From Clostridium massiliamazoniense (GTDB taxonomy: Bacteria; Bacillota; Clostridia; Clostridiales; Clostridiaceae), in the NCBI RefSeq assembly GCF_001403635.1, contig NZ_LN879468.1:1821501-1885500 (forward strand): a DNA stretch of 64,000 bases, written 5' to 3'. This document shows positions 46,016-54,773 of this stretch, in pieces (the first letter of the stretch is position 1; each line of letters opens with the position of its first letter). The position numbers were made by a program, and so were the translations under genes. A model generated the notes under the pieces. That model saw only the letters and a list, made by a program, of their open reading frames with translations, did no database searches and had not been told where the DNA came from.

Positions 46016-46320
46016 TTTATCCTCCTTTATTTATACCAATTTTAAAATAAGATTTAATATACTACTTCTATAATCATCTAAAGCTATTTTTTAATATAAA
46101 ATATATAGTCTTCTTTATTATAATGCTTTCATGAGATATAATCTATTTTATCCATTTATTAGTAAATATAACTTATTTTCTTAATAAATACAACTGTTAA
46201 ATGTAATTTTGTAAATTAATTGAATATTTATTTGATTTCCTATTGAAATTTATTCATTTTTATTATATCATTTCCTTAAATTTACATTTATTTTATTTTG
46301 TAATTGGAGGTTTTATTATT
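46016..46320. other. Divergent intergenic region
   Basis: 305 AT-rich bases between the NatA-like gene and the small gene at 46321. No clear hairpin or operator seen. Confidence 0.4.
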
Positions 46321-46518
46321 ATGTTCGATAAAAATGTAGAAAATTTATTAAAACACTATGAGGCTATGCTTGAATTAAAAAGAAGAGAACTTGAAGAATT
46401 AAAACATGAAAATAACTCTATGTCACCTATTGATAAATCTTTAGAAGCTGCAAAAATATCTGGTCAATCCCAGTATATTAAATTCTTCATTGAAGACTTA
46501 GAAAAACTTGCAAAGTAA
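46321..46518 (+). CDS. Small helical hypothetical protein
   Basis: 65 residues from the ATG at 46321, with GGAGG ten bases upstream; a longer frame adds a hydrophobic stretch without a ribosome binding site. The protein is charged and helical (ENLLKHYEAMLELKRRELEE), probably a short coiled coil. Not recognised. Element copy E lies after it. Confidence 0.6.
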   Translation: MFDKNVENLLKHYEAMLELKRRELEELKHENNSMSPIDKSLEAAKISGQSQYIKFFIEDLEKLAK

Positions 46519-46595
46519 TTAAATACCCTTACTACTTTTTTAAGAGGTAAAATCTAAATCAGTTCTCAGTTTCTGTGCCTTATAAAAAATAAGAA

Positions 46596-46883
46596 GGATG
46601 TATCAAGTTGGCACACTTTGTTTTATATTGCTTTTTTTCATCTGCCGAGATAGCTATATAGGTACAAAATGCTGTGACCATTGAACTAGTACTAGAAGCT
46701 CTTTATTTTTGAACAATAGTTTCGTAAAAAATTTCCACTGTTTGAACAAAGTGAGTTTGGAAATTTTAGAAACTATTGTAGAAAAAATATTAGAGCTTCT
46801 TTACGTAGGTGAGTGGTCACAAATGATGAACCTATATAGCTAGATAAAAGGCAGAAAGGACGCATCTATAATTTGATACATCC
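46596..46883. repeat. Large palindromic interspersed element, copy E (forward orientation, full length)
   Basis: Begins GGATGTATCAAG and ends with the hairpin ATCTATAATTTGATACATCC. In order: TCTGCC, TAGCTATATAGGT, GTGACCA, AGAAGCTCT, ACAATAGTTTC, AAATTTCC, a central loop CACTGTTTGAACAAAGTG, then GGAAATTT, GAAACTATTGT, AGAGCTTCT, TGGTCAC, ACCTATATAGCTA and GGCAGA. Every arm pairs with its mirror. It lies between the convergent 46321 gene and proA. No ORF inside. Confidence 0.88.
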
Positions 46884-46892
46884 TCTTTGTCT

Positions 46893-48137
46893 TTATCTTA
46901 TTTGTCCATTTCCGTAAATTATATATTTACTACTAGTTAATTCTTTTAATCCCATAGGACCTCTAGCATGAAGTTTTTGAGTGCTTATACCTATTTCTGC
47001 TCCAAAGCCAAATTCCCCACCATCAGTAAATCTTGTGGAAGCATTAACATAAACAGCAGCTGCATCAACTTTCTTTAAAAATTCCTCTGAATTAAAGTAA
47101 TTAGTTGTTACTATTGCCTCTGAATGCTTAGTTCCATGCTCATTAATATGTTCAATTGCTTCTTCTAGGCTATTAATAACCTTCACTGAAAGGATATAAT
47201 CTAAGAACTCTGTATAAAAGTCCTCTTCTGTTGCAGCGTCAACCCATGGTACTATTTTTTTAGTTTCAGTACATCCTCTTATTTCCACTGACTTATCCCT
47301 TAAAGCTTCTAAAGCCATAGGTAAAAATTCTTCTGCTACATTTTTATGAACTAAAAGACTTTCTGCTGCGTTACATACACCAGGTCTAGATGTTTTGGCA
47401 TTTATGATTATATTCTTTCCCATTTCTAAATCTGCCTCTGAATCTATATAAATGTGACAATTTCCTGTTCCTGTTTCAATTACTGGTACTGTAGCATTTT
47501 CAACTACGGCTCTAATAAGTCCCGCTCCACCTCTTGGAATTAATAAATCTAAATATTTATTTAATTTCATAAAGGCAGTAGCTGTTTCTCTTGATGTATC
47601 CTCAAGTATTTGCACTGATGCTTTAGGAAGTCCAGATTCTTCAAGAGCTTCTTGTATAATTTCTACTATTTTAATATTAGAATTAAAAGCCTCTTTTCCT
47701 CCTCTTAAAATAACAGCGTTTCCTGTTTTTAAACAAAGTGCTGCTGCATCAGCAGTTACATTAGGTCTAGCTTCATATATTATTCCTATAGTTCCTATAG
47801 GAACTCTTTGCTTTCCTATCTTCAATCCATTTTCCATAAGTTTCATAGATGTAACTTCCCCAACAGGATCATCAAGTTTAACAATATCAGAAACCCCCTT
47901 TGCCATAGACCTTATTCTCTCTTCAGTTAAAGTAAGTCTATCTAAAAGTGATTCTGAAATTCCATTTTCTTTAGCTAAATCTGTATCAATTTTATTAGCA
48001 GCTAATATTATTTCATATTTTTCAACTAATTTTGAAGCAATGTTTTCTAAAGCTTTATTTTTTTCCTTTGAACTTGAATTTCCAAGAATATAAGCAGCTT
48101 TTTTTCCAAGCTCTCCTTTTTTAATTAATTCACTCAT
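46893..48137 (-). CDS. proA: Gamma-glutamyl phosphate reductase
   Basis: 414 residues, full length. Second step of proline synthesis: NADPH-dependent reduction of glutamyl phosphate to the semialdehyde. PIGTIGIIYEARPNVTADAA, the catalytic cysteine in SRPGVCNAAESLL and FTDGGEFGFGAEIGISTQKL are family signatures. The start ATG overlaps the proB stop by one base (TAATG), so translation is coupled. Element copy E lies ten bases after its stop. Confidence 0.96.
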   Translation of the reverse strand: MSELIKKGELGKKAAYILGNSSSKEKNKALENIASKLVEKYEIILAANKIDTDLAKENGISESLLDRLTLTEERIRSMAKGVSDIVKLDDPVGEVTSMKLMENGLKIGKQRVPIGTIGIIYEARPNVTADAAALCLKTGNAVILRGGKEAFNSNIKIVEIIQEALEESGLPKASVQILEDTSRETATAFMKLNKYLDLLIPRGGAGLIRAVVENATVPVIETGTGNCHIYIDSEADLEMGKNIIINAKTSRPGVCNAAESLLVHKNVAEEFLPMALEALRDKSVEIRGCTETKKIVPWVDAATEEDFYTEFLDYILSVKVINSLEEAIEHINEHGTKHSEAIVTTNYFNSEEFLKKVDAAAVYVNASTRFTDGGEFGFGAEIGISTQKLHARGPMGLKELTSSKYIIYGNGQIR

Positions 48138-48952
48138 TACGCTTCTCCCCTTTTACCTAAAAATAAAGTTCCTATTTCTTCTCCATCAACTAATATCTTT
48201 TCTAATATTTCTGGATACTCACCATTTGCAAGAATCATAGAAATACCATTGTTTGTTACTCTTTCAGCAGCTGTTATTTTAGTAATCATCCCACCAGTTC
48301 CTAAAGATGAACCAGCTCCTCCAGCACAACTTTTAATTTCATCATTTATTTCTGAAATTTCTTTTATTAGTTTACTATTTTTATCTTTTCTTGGGTCACC
48401 ATCATAGAATCCATCTATATCTGATAGAATTATTAATAAATCACTTTCAACTAATATAGAAACTATAGCTGAAAGATTATCATTATCTCCAAAATTACAT
48501 ATGTTCTCAATTTCATCTATAGATACAGTGTCATTTTCATTAACAATAGGTATAATTCCTTGTTCTAATAAAGTATGAAAAGTATTGCAAACATTGTTCC
48601 TCATTCTATCATCTTCAATAACATCTCTTGTTAATAATACTTGAGCAACCACATGACCATACTCTGCAAAAAACTTACTATAGATATTCATAAGATGACA
48701 TTGACCAACAGCAGCTGCTGCTTGTTTTCCTCTTATGGTATCTGGTCTCTCCTTAAGTCCTAATCTACTACATCCAACTCCAATAGCTCCTGAAGAAACT
48801 AAAATAACTTCTTTCCCCATATTTTGAATATCAGAAAGAACTCTAGCTAGTTTCTCTATCCTTCTTAAATTGATATTCCCATTACTATGAGTTAAAGTAG
48901 ATGTACCAACCTTAACAACAATTCTCTTTACATCCTTCAAATTCCTTCTCAT
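48137..48952 (-). CDS. proB: Glutamate 5-kinase (short form)
   Basis: 271 residues. First step of proline synthesis, ATP-dependent. Amino-acid kinase motifs: [50 protein letters not shown] and [13 protein letters not shown]. The C-terminal PUA domain of the enterobacterial enzyme is absent, as in many Firmicutes. GGAG is seven to ten bases before the ATG. A stable hairpin lies in its leader (48988-49034). Confidence 0.95.
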   Translation of the reverse strand: MRRNLKDVKRIVVKVGTSTLTHSNGNINLRRIEKLARVLSDIQNMGKEVILVSSGAIGVGCSRLGLKERPDTIRGKQAAAAVGQCHLMNIYSKFFAEYGHVVAQVLLTRDVIEDDRMRNNVCNTFHTLLEQGIIPIVNENDTVSIDEIENICNFGDNDNLSAIVSILVESDLLIILSDIDGFYDGDPRKDKNSKLIKEISEINDEIKSCAGGAGSSLGTGGMITKITAAERVTNNGISMILANGEYPEILEKILVDGEEIGTLFLGKRGEA

Positions 48953-48987
48953 TACAATAAATCTCCTTTAATTTTGTCTGATGAGTA

Positions 48988-49034
48988 GTATCTATAATCT
49001 TCCAATCCTTATAGGCTTGAAGATAAATAGATAC
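48988..49034 (-). promoter_or_regulatory. Stable hairpin in the proBA leader
   Basis: On the minus strand GTATCTATTTATCTTC pairs with GAAGATTATAGATAC (one bulge or mismatch), with CCTATAAGG in the loop. It lies 36 bases before the proB start. No T-run and no T-box motif. Confidence 0.5.
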
Positions 49035-49197
49035 ACATCCCTAGATAACTTCCACTAAAATTTAACTAAAGTCAAAACTCTATCTAAATTAAGTTTCAGT
49101 TTATAACAAACCATCATACTTTAATTACTACCTACATTATACAATTAATATTTAAAAAATTAAAAGTTAGAATTTAAAATTATATGAAAATAATATT

Positions 49198-50070
49198 TTA
49201 AGTATTAATAAATTCTCCTCCATTTACATGTATAGCTTCTCCTGTTATAAAGGACGCTCCATTAGAAGCAAGAAAAACATAACTTTCTGCAAGTTCTACC
49301 GGTTGACCAGCTCTTCCTATAGCTGTACTTTGACCAAAGTTACTTACATCCTTCCCTTCAAAAGATGATGGAATCAAAGGTGTCCATATTGGACCTGGTG
49401 CTACAGCATTTACTCTTATTCCCCTTTTTGCTAGTCCTTTTGCTAAAGACCTTGTAAATGTTGATAAAGCTCCTTTAGTAGCTGCATAGTCTATTAATTG
49501 TTCATGTCCTCTATAAGAAACTATAGATGTTGTATTGATTATACAAGAACCACATTCCATATACTTAACAGCTCTTTTAGTTAAATAAAATGCACTAAAG
49601 AAATTACTTTTAAAAGTTCTCTCGAATTGCTCATCACTAACTTCTTCAATATCATCACAAACAAATTGCATTGCTGCATTATTAATTAATATATCTATTT
49701 TAGAAAACTTTTCTATGGTTTTCTTAACTACAGACTCACAAAACTCTGGGTCTCCTAAATCTCCAGATAACAATAAACATTGTCCCCCTCTTTCTTCAAT
49801 TAATTTTTTAGTATCATTAGCATCTTCATGTTCATCATAATAAACTATAACAACCTTTGCACCTTCTCTAACATAGGCAAGTGCTACAGCTCTTCCAATT
49901 CCACTGTCTCCTCCAGTTATAATTGCTACCTTATTCTTTAGTCTTTTACCTTCATTTACGTATTCATCTAATTCATAAATAGGTAATGGATTCATCTCTC
50001 TTTCTAACCCCGGTTGCCTATTTTGATGTTGTTTTGGTAACTCGTCAGGGAATAAATGATCTTTTTTCAT
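49198..50070 (-). CDS. SDR-family oxidoreductase (YdaD/YhdF type)
   Basis: 290 residues from the ATG at 50070 (AAGGAGG nine bases upstream). An N-terminal extension LFPDELPKQHQNRQPG is typical of the glucose/ribitol dehydrogenase-like YhdF group often linked to stress. Cofactor motif ITGGDSGIGRAVALAY, NNAA, and catalytic Ser-Tyr-Lys (TSIVSYRGHEQLIDYAATK) are complete. The substrate is unknown. It is the second of two adjacent SDR genes. Confidence 0.88.
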   Translation of the reverse strand: MKKDHLFPDELPKQHQNRQPGLEREMNPLPIYELDEYVNEGKRLKNKVAIITGGDSGIGRAVALAYVREGAKVVIVYYDEHEDANDTKKLIEERGGQCLLLSGDLGDPEFCESVVKKTIEKFSKIDILINNAAMQFVCDDIEEVSDEQFERTFKSNFFSAFYLTKRAVKYMECGSCIINTTSIVSYRGHEQLIDYAATKGALSTFTRSLAKGLAKRGIRVNAVAPGPIWTPLIPSSFEGKDVSNFGQSTAIGRAGQPVELAESYVFLASNGASFITGEAIHVNGGEFINT

Positions 50071-50150
50071 AAAAATAATCCTCCTTAAAAATTCCAAATA
50101 ATTAAGTTTCCTTTTTATTATTCCCCTATATAATTAAATAAATTTTATTT

Positions 50151-50927
50151 TTATTTAATTTCTTTTAATTCCATAGCCTTTTTTTGAATCTTCTTTACTA
50201 TTTTAGAATTTACGACTGTTGGTATAATTTTTGATAAAATTATTGCCACCTTATTCATTATTCCTGGAATTATTATAGCCTTATTTTTATTTAATCCCTT
50301 AAACCCCACTTCAGCCACTACCTTTGCACTCATAGCTACATTTAAATCTCCCTTACCAGCTCTCTTACTAAACTCAGTTTTAGTTGCCCCTGGACATAAA
50401 CATGATACATTTACGCCATAGTCCTTAACTTCTTCTCTTAATGCTGCTGAAAATGATAATACATAAGCTTTAGTTGCATAATAAACACCTATAAATGGTC
50501 CTGGTTGATAAGCTCCAGTAGATGCAACATTTAATATTTTTCCACAACCTCTACTCTTCATCATTTCTAAAATTCCATAGGTCAGCTTACTTAAAGACTT
50601 TATGTTTAAATCAATTATGTTACTATGCTTTTCCCAGCTTATTTCTAAAAATGCACCATTAAATCCTGCCCCAGCATTATTTATCAAAATATCCACATCT
50701 AACTTTCTTTCCCTTATGTTCTTTAAAAGAACATCAACATTATCTAAAATACTTAAATCTAAAGAAAATGTATGTACTTGCACCTTAGTAAAATTGCTTT
50801 TTAATTCTTTTAGTTTTTCTTCATTTCTCCCAACTAATATTAAGTTATAACCATTTTTATAATAAACTTTAGAAAATTCTAGACCTATTCCACTAGTTGC
50901 CCCTGTAATCAAAACATATTTACTCAT
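50151..50927 (-). CDS. SDR-family oxidoreductase (DltE/YqjQ type)
   Basis: 258 residues. Cofactor motif ITGATSGIGLEFSKVYY, NNAGAGFNG and active site VASTGAYQPGPFIGVYYATKAYV. The C-terminal part KAIIIPGIMNKVAIILSKIIP contains a hydrophobic helix seen in the DltE-like group, which suggests membrane association. Substrate unknown. Gap of 80 bases to the next SDR gene; they are probably co-transcribed. Confidence 0.85.
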   Translation of the reverse strand: MSKYVLITGATSGIGLEFSKVYYKNGYNLILVGRNEEKLKELKSNFTKVQVHTFSLDLSILDNVDVLLKNIRERKLDVDILINNAGAGFNGAFLEISWEKHSNIIDLNIKSLSKLTYGILEMMKSRGCGKILNVASTGAYQPGPFIGVYYATKAYVLSFSAALREEVKDYGVNVSCLCPGATKTEFSKRAGKGDLNVAMSAKVVAEVGFKGLNKNKAIIIPGIMNKVAIILSKIIPTVVNSKIVKKIQKKAMELKEIK

Positions 50928-51022
50928 TGCATAGACTCCTCAAATTCCAATTAATACATATATTATATAAATAAATACTCATCTTCTCAAAATTTTTAAT
51001 TTTTACTTATTAGTTTTTATGA

Positions 51023-51028
51023 TATAAT
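51023..51028 (+). promoter_or_regulatory. -10 element of the NCS2 permease gene
   Basis: TATAAT with a TTTTTA 17 bases upstream. Transcription would start near 51035, giving a leader of about 54 bases with an unusually G-rich stretch (51048-51063). Confidence 0.55.
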
Positions 51029-51071
51029 ACCATTGCGTCTCTTGACGTGGGTGGGTGAGGGAGCTTTACAA

Positions 51072-51110
51072 ATGAGGTTCATGAAAGGATGGAAAAATTT
51101 TTTAAATTAA
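51072..51110 (+). CDS. Upstream ORF overlapping the NCS2 permease start
   Basis: ATG 51072 lies eight bases after GAGGGAG, the only strong ribosome binding site in this leader. The frame encodes MRFMKGWKNFLN and ends at 51110, 21 bases inside the permease gene in another frame. It may couple or limit translation of the permease, whose own ATG at 51089 lacks a properly spaced site. Confidence 0.45.
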   Translation: MRFMKGWKNFLN

Positions 51111-52381
51111 AAGAACACAAATCAACATTTAAAATCGAACTAATGGCAGGATTAACGTCATTTTTTGCTTCAATTTATATTGTAGCTGTTAATTCTAGCA
51201 TCTTAAGTGACGGTGGAAAGGAAATGCAACCATTAATAATAGCTACGGTTTTAGCTTCTGTAGTTGGATGTTTATTAGTGGCTTTTTTAAGTAATACACC
51301 ACTTATTACAATGCCTGGAATGGGTATAAATGCTTTATTTACTTACACTGTTATTCAAACCATGGGATTATCATTCTCACAAGCATTAGGAGCAGTACTA
51401 GTTGCTGGAGTATTATTTACTATAGTAGCACTAACACCATTATCTAAATTAATAACTGATGCCATTCCACTATCACTTAAAAGTGCAATAACAGTTGGAA
51501 TTGGATTGTTTATTACCTTTTTAGGGTTACAAAAGTCAGGATTAATTGTATCTGATAGATCTACCCTTGTTAAGTTAGGAAACATAACTAATATTCATAT
51601 ATTAATTTTCCTAGCAACATTGGTTCTTACAGTTATCCTATTTGTAAAAAATGTTCCTGGTAACTTCTTAATATCTATAATATTTGGAACAGTTCTATCT
51701 CTAATTTTTGGAACTATTAAATTTTCAGGTTCAGTTTTTGCACTTCCTGATTTTGCTAGCTACAAAGATTTATTTTTCTCCTTAAGTTTTGATCAATTTT
51801 TAAATCCAAACTTTTGGGTGGCAGCATTTTCATTAGGATTAGTTTTAATATTTGAAAATATAGGTTTATTACATAGTCAAGTTGGTGGATTATTAAATCA
51901 ACCTGAAAAAATACAAAAAGCACTTAATGCAGTTGCACTATCAACAATAGTTTGTAGTTTATTAGGAACAAGTCCAACTGTATCTACAGTAGAAGGTCAA
52001 GCGGGTATAGTATCTGGTGGGAAAACAGGATTAACATCTATTGTAACATCAATATGTATATTACTATCTTTATTCTTTATACCTGTGTTAACAATAATAC
52101 CAAATGCAGCAATAGCACCTATTCTAATAATAATAGGTTCATTAATGATGTCACATATAAAAGATATAAACTTTGAAGATTTTACTGAATGCTTCCCTGC
52201 ATTTATTATAATGATTTTAATACCTTTTACATTTAGTATAGTTGATGGAATGGCTTTTGGATTTATAATTTATCCTATAGTTAAAATAGCAGCTAAAAAA
52301 GGAAAGGATGTTAGTATTCCAACCTACGTAATAGCAGGAATATTTTTAATATACTTCATTCTTACTGCAATGCATATGTAA
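51089..52381 (+). CDS. NCS2 family purine permease (AzgA/PbuG type)
   Basis: 430 residues, about 12 membrane segments. Family patterns: FKIELMAGLTSFFASIYIVAVNSSIL, TMPGMGINALFTYTVI, VALSTIVCSLLGTSPTVSTVEGQAGI (with the TS-x-T-x-x-E substrate motif) and EDFTECFPAFIIMILIPFTFSI. AzgA-like members carry adenine, guanine or hypoxanthine with protons. The N-terminus agrees with the family, so ATG 51089 is right although its ribosome binding site is poor. No purine riboswitch is visible. Confidence 0.9.
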   Translation: MEKFFKLKEHKSTFKIELMAGLTSFFASIYIVAVNSSILSDGGKEMQPLIIATVLASVVGCLLVAFLSNTPLITMPGMGINALFTYTVIQTMGLSFSQALGAVLVAGVLFTIVALTPLSKLITDAIPLSLKSAITVGIGLFITFLGLQKSGLIVSDRSTLVKLGNITNIHILIFLATLVLTVILFVKNVPGNFLISIIFGTVLSLIFGTIKFSGSVFALPDFASYKDLFFSLSFDQFLNPNFWVAAFSLGLVLIFENIGLLHSQVGGLLNQPEKIQKALNAVALSTIVCSLLGTSPTVSTVEGQAGIVSGGKTGLTSIVTSICILLSLFFIPVLTIIPNAAIAPILIIIGSLMMSHIKDINFEDFTECFPAFIIMILIPFTFSIVDGMAFGFIIYPIVKIAAKKGKDVSIPTYVIAGIFLIYFILTAMHM

Positions 52382-52386
52382 AAAAA

Positions 52387-52674
52387 TATGTGGTATATCA
52401 AATTACCCCATATTTTTGTATTACCATTCTGTTGAGATAGCTATTATAGGTACGAAATGCTGTGACTATTGAACTAGTAATTAGAAGCTCTTTATTTCTG
52501 ATCAAAAGTTGCGTAAAGAAATTTCCACTGTTCGAACAAAGTGAGTTTGGAAATTTTAGTAACTATTGTAGAAGAAATATTAGAGCTTCTTTACGTAGGT
52601 GAGCAGTCACAAATGGCGAACCTATATAGCTAGCTAAAAGATAAAAGGGATATATCAAAATTATTGATATATCC
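52387..52674. repeat. Large palindromic interspersed element, copy F (forward, diverged)
   Basis: Core GAGATAGCTATTATAGGTAC through AGAAGCTCT, AAATTTCC, GGAAATTT, AGAGCTTCT to ACCTATATAGCTAGC. Ends differ from other copies: the right end hairpin is GGGATATATCAA / TTGATATATCCC (52648-52674), a changed but still paired version of GGATGTATC / GATACATCC. It lies between the convergent permease and hcp genes. Confidence 0.82.
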
Positions 52675-52711
52675 CCATTTTATTTTTCTATTTTTTATCC
52701 ACAGATTCTTA

Positions 52712-54358
52712 TTAGTCTAAGAATATTTTCATATCTGAATCAACATCAGTGATTCCAGCTATTCCAAAGTTTTCAACTAAAACTTTAGCTACGTTTGGTG
52801 ATAAGAATGCTGGTAATGTTGGTCCTAAGTGAATGTTTTTAACACCTAAGTGTAATAATGATAATAATACTATTACAGCTTTTTGCTCATACCAAGCTAT
52901 GTTGTAGTGTAATGGAAGATCATTTACAGTTTCACATCCAAATACTTCTGCTAATTTTAATGCTATTACTACTAATGAGTATGAATCATTACATTGTCCT
53001 GCATCTAAAACTCTTGGAATTCCGTTTATATCACCTAAGTTTAACTTGTTATATTTGTATTTAGCACATCCAGCTGTTAATATAACTGCATCTTTAGGTA
53101 ATCTTTCAGCGAATTCAGTGTAGTAGTTTCTTGATTTAGCTCTTCCGTCACAACCTGCCATTACGAAGAAGTTCTTAATAGCTCCTGATTTAACAGCATC
53201 TACAACTTGGTCTGCTAAAGCAAGTACTTGATTATGAGCAAATCCACCGATGATTTCTCCTTTTTCTATTTCTGTTGGAGCTGCACATTTCTTAGCATGT
53301 TCAATTATTGCTGAGAAATCTTTGTGTCCATTTTCATCTTGTTCTATGTGAGTTAATCCAGTAAATCCAACTGCTCCAGTTGTGTAAACTCTATCTTTGT
53401 AGCTATCTTTAGGTGGTACTAAACAGTTTGTAGTCATTAATATTGGTCCATTAAAGCTTTCAAATTCTGTTGTTTGTTTCCACCAAGCATTTCCGTAGTT
53501 TCCTACAAAGTGATCATACTTTTTGAATGCTGGATAGTAGTTAGCTGGTAACATTTCACTATGAGTATATACGTCTACTCCAGTTCCTTTTGTTTGCTCT
53601 AATAGTTGTTCCATGTCTTTTAAGTCATGTCCACTTATTAAGATACCTGGGTTATTTCTAACTCCGATATTAACTTTAGTCATTTCTGGGTGACCATAGC
53701 TTTCTGTATTAGCTTTATCTAATAATGCCATACCATCAACACCAAATTTACCTGTTTCTAAAGCTAAAGCAACTAATTCATCTGCTGATAAACTATCATC
53801 TAATGTTTTAGCTAAAGCAACTTGCATAAATCCGTTGATTTCTTCACTTATGTATCCTAATTGTAGTGCATGTTTAAGGTATGCTGATAATCCTTTAAGA
53901 CCATAGATTATAAGTTCTCTTAAACTTCTAACATCTTCGTTTTCAGTTGAAAGAACACCTACTTTAGGAGCTTTTTCTTCCATTTCTTCTCTTGAAGAGC
54001 ATGTCCATGTAGCAGCTTCAGGTAATTTTGATAAATCTCCACCTTTAGCTAAAACTTCTTTCTTTAAAGCTTCTCTTAACTCTAATGCTTCGTTTACTCT
54101 AGCTACAAAAACTTCATTGTCAAAGTTAGCGTTAGTTATTGTAGCAAATAATGATTCTATTATGAATTTATCTACTTTAGCATCAACTATTCCTACTTTT
54201 CTAGCTTCAGTGCTTACTACTGATAAACCTTTACAAGCATATATTAAAAGATCTTGAAGCCCTGCTAAATCTGATGTTTTACCACATACACCTTTAATTG
54301 TACATCCTTTATTTCCTGCTGTCTCTTGACATTGGAAACAGAACATTTTATTATCCAT
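52712..54358 (-). CDS. hcp: Hydroxylamine reductase / hybrid-cluster protein
   Basis: 548 residues. The N-terminal cubane cluster ligands are Cys7, Cys10, Cys19 and Cys25 (CX2CX8CX5C). Hybrid-cluster ligand regions include [49 protein letters not shown] and [11 protein letters not shown]. Hcp reduces hydroxylamine and has been shown to act on nitric oxide in E. coli. AGGAGG precedes the ATG. A palindromic operator lies upstream at a class II activator distance. Confidence 0.96.
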   Translation of the reverse strand: MDNKMFCFQCQETAGNKGCTIKGVCGKTSDLAGLQDLLIYACKGLSVVSTEARKVGIVDAKVDKFIIESLFATITNANFDNEVFVARVNEALELREALKKEVLAKGGDLSKLPEAATWTCSSREEMEEKAPKVGVLSTENEDVRSLRELIIYGLKGLSAYLKHALQLGYISEEINGFMQVALAKTLDDSLSADELVALALETGKFGVDGMALLDKANTESYGHPEMTKVNIGVRNNPGILISGHDLKDMEQLLEQTKGTGVDVYTHSEMLPANYYPAFKKYDHFVGNYGNAWWKQTTEFESFNGPILMTTNCLVPPKDSYKDRVYTTGAVGFTGLTHIEQDENGHKDFSAIIEHAKKCAAPTEIEKGEIIGGFAHNQVLALADQVVDAVKSGAIKNFFVMAGCDGRAKSRNYYTEFAERLPKDAVILTAGCAKYKYNKLNLGDINGIPRVLDAGQCNDSYSLVVIALKLAEVFGCETVNDLPLHYNIAWYEQKAVIVLLSLLHLGVKNIHLGPTLPAFLSPNVAKVLVENFGIAGITDVDSDMKIFLD

Positions 54359-54463
54359 GTTAAAATCCTCCTAAAATTTATTTTATTCAAAGTTTTATAT
54401 ATAATTTAATTTCCGATATTCTTTTTAGCTTAGGGAATATTTTCTATCCCCTTTACAATTCTT

Positions 54464-54469
54464 ATTATA
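54464..54469 (-). promoter_or_regulatory. -10 element of hcp
   Basis: Minus-strand TATAAT; no good -35 hexamer, as expected for an activated promoter. Confidence 0.65.
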
Positions 54470-54491
54470 GTAAATCCATATTTATAATTCC

Positions 54492-54505
54492 GTAACAATT
54501 GTTAC
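54492..54505. promoter_or_regulatory. CRP/FNR-family (HcpR-like) operator of hcp
   Basis: Perfect 14-bp palindrome GTAACAATTGTTAC. Its centre is 29 bases from the first base of the -10 hexamer, hence about -41.5 from the start site, the classic class II activator position. This fits HcpR-type control by nitrosative stress. Confidence 0.7.
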
Positions 54506-54773
54506 AGATTATATTTTTTATTTTATTAATTCTATTAAAATTCAAATTATAACTTCTATTTTCTAATATCCTTTTTCACATTTATAGCTAATTACATATA
54601 TAACAAATTAAATAAATATGCATACACAATATTATATTTTATTTAAATATCATATTTATATCGAATATTTATACAAATTTAATAAATTTTTATGCATTTT
54701 ATTATTGATTAAATTAAATTATATTTGTATAATTATGTTATATCTTTAAAATAATTTTAGGGGGGAAAATTTT

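Noticed and set aside
48953-49197. T-box leader for proBA
   Set aside because: No conserved T-box sequence (GGTGGNACCGCG-type) and no terminator-antiterminator pair can be found there.
51037-51088. Purine or preQ1 riboswitch before the NCS2 permease
   Set aside because: The leader is only about 54 bases and lacks the conserved purine riboswitch junction or the preQ1 hairpin and A-rich tail.
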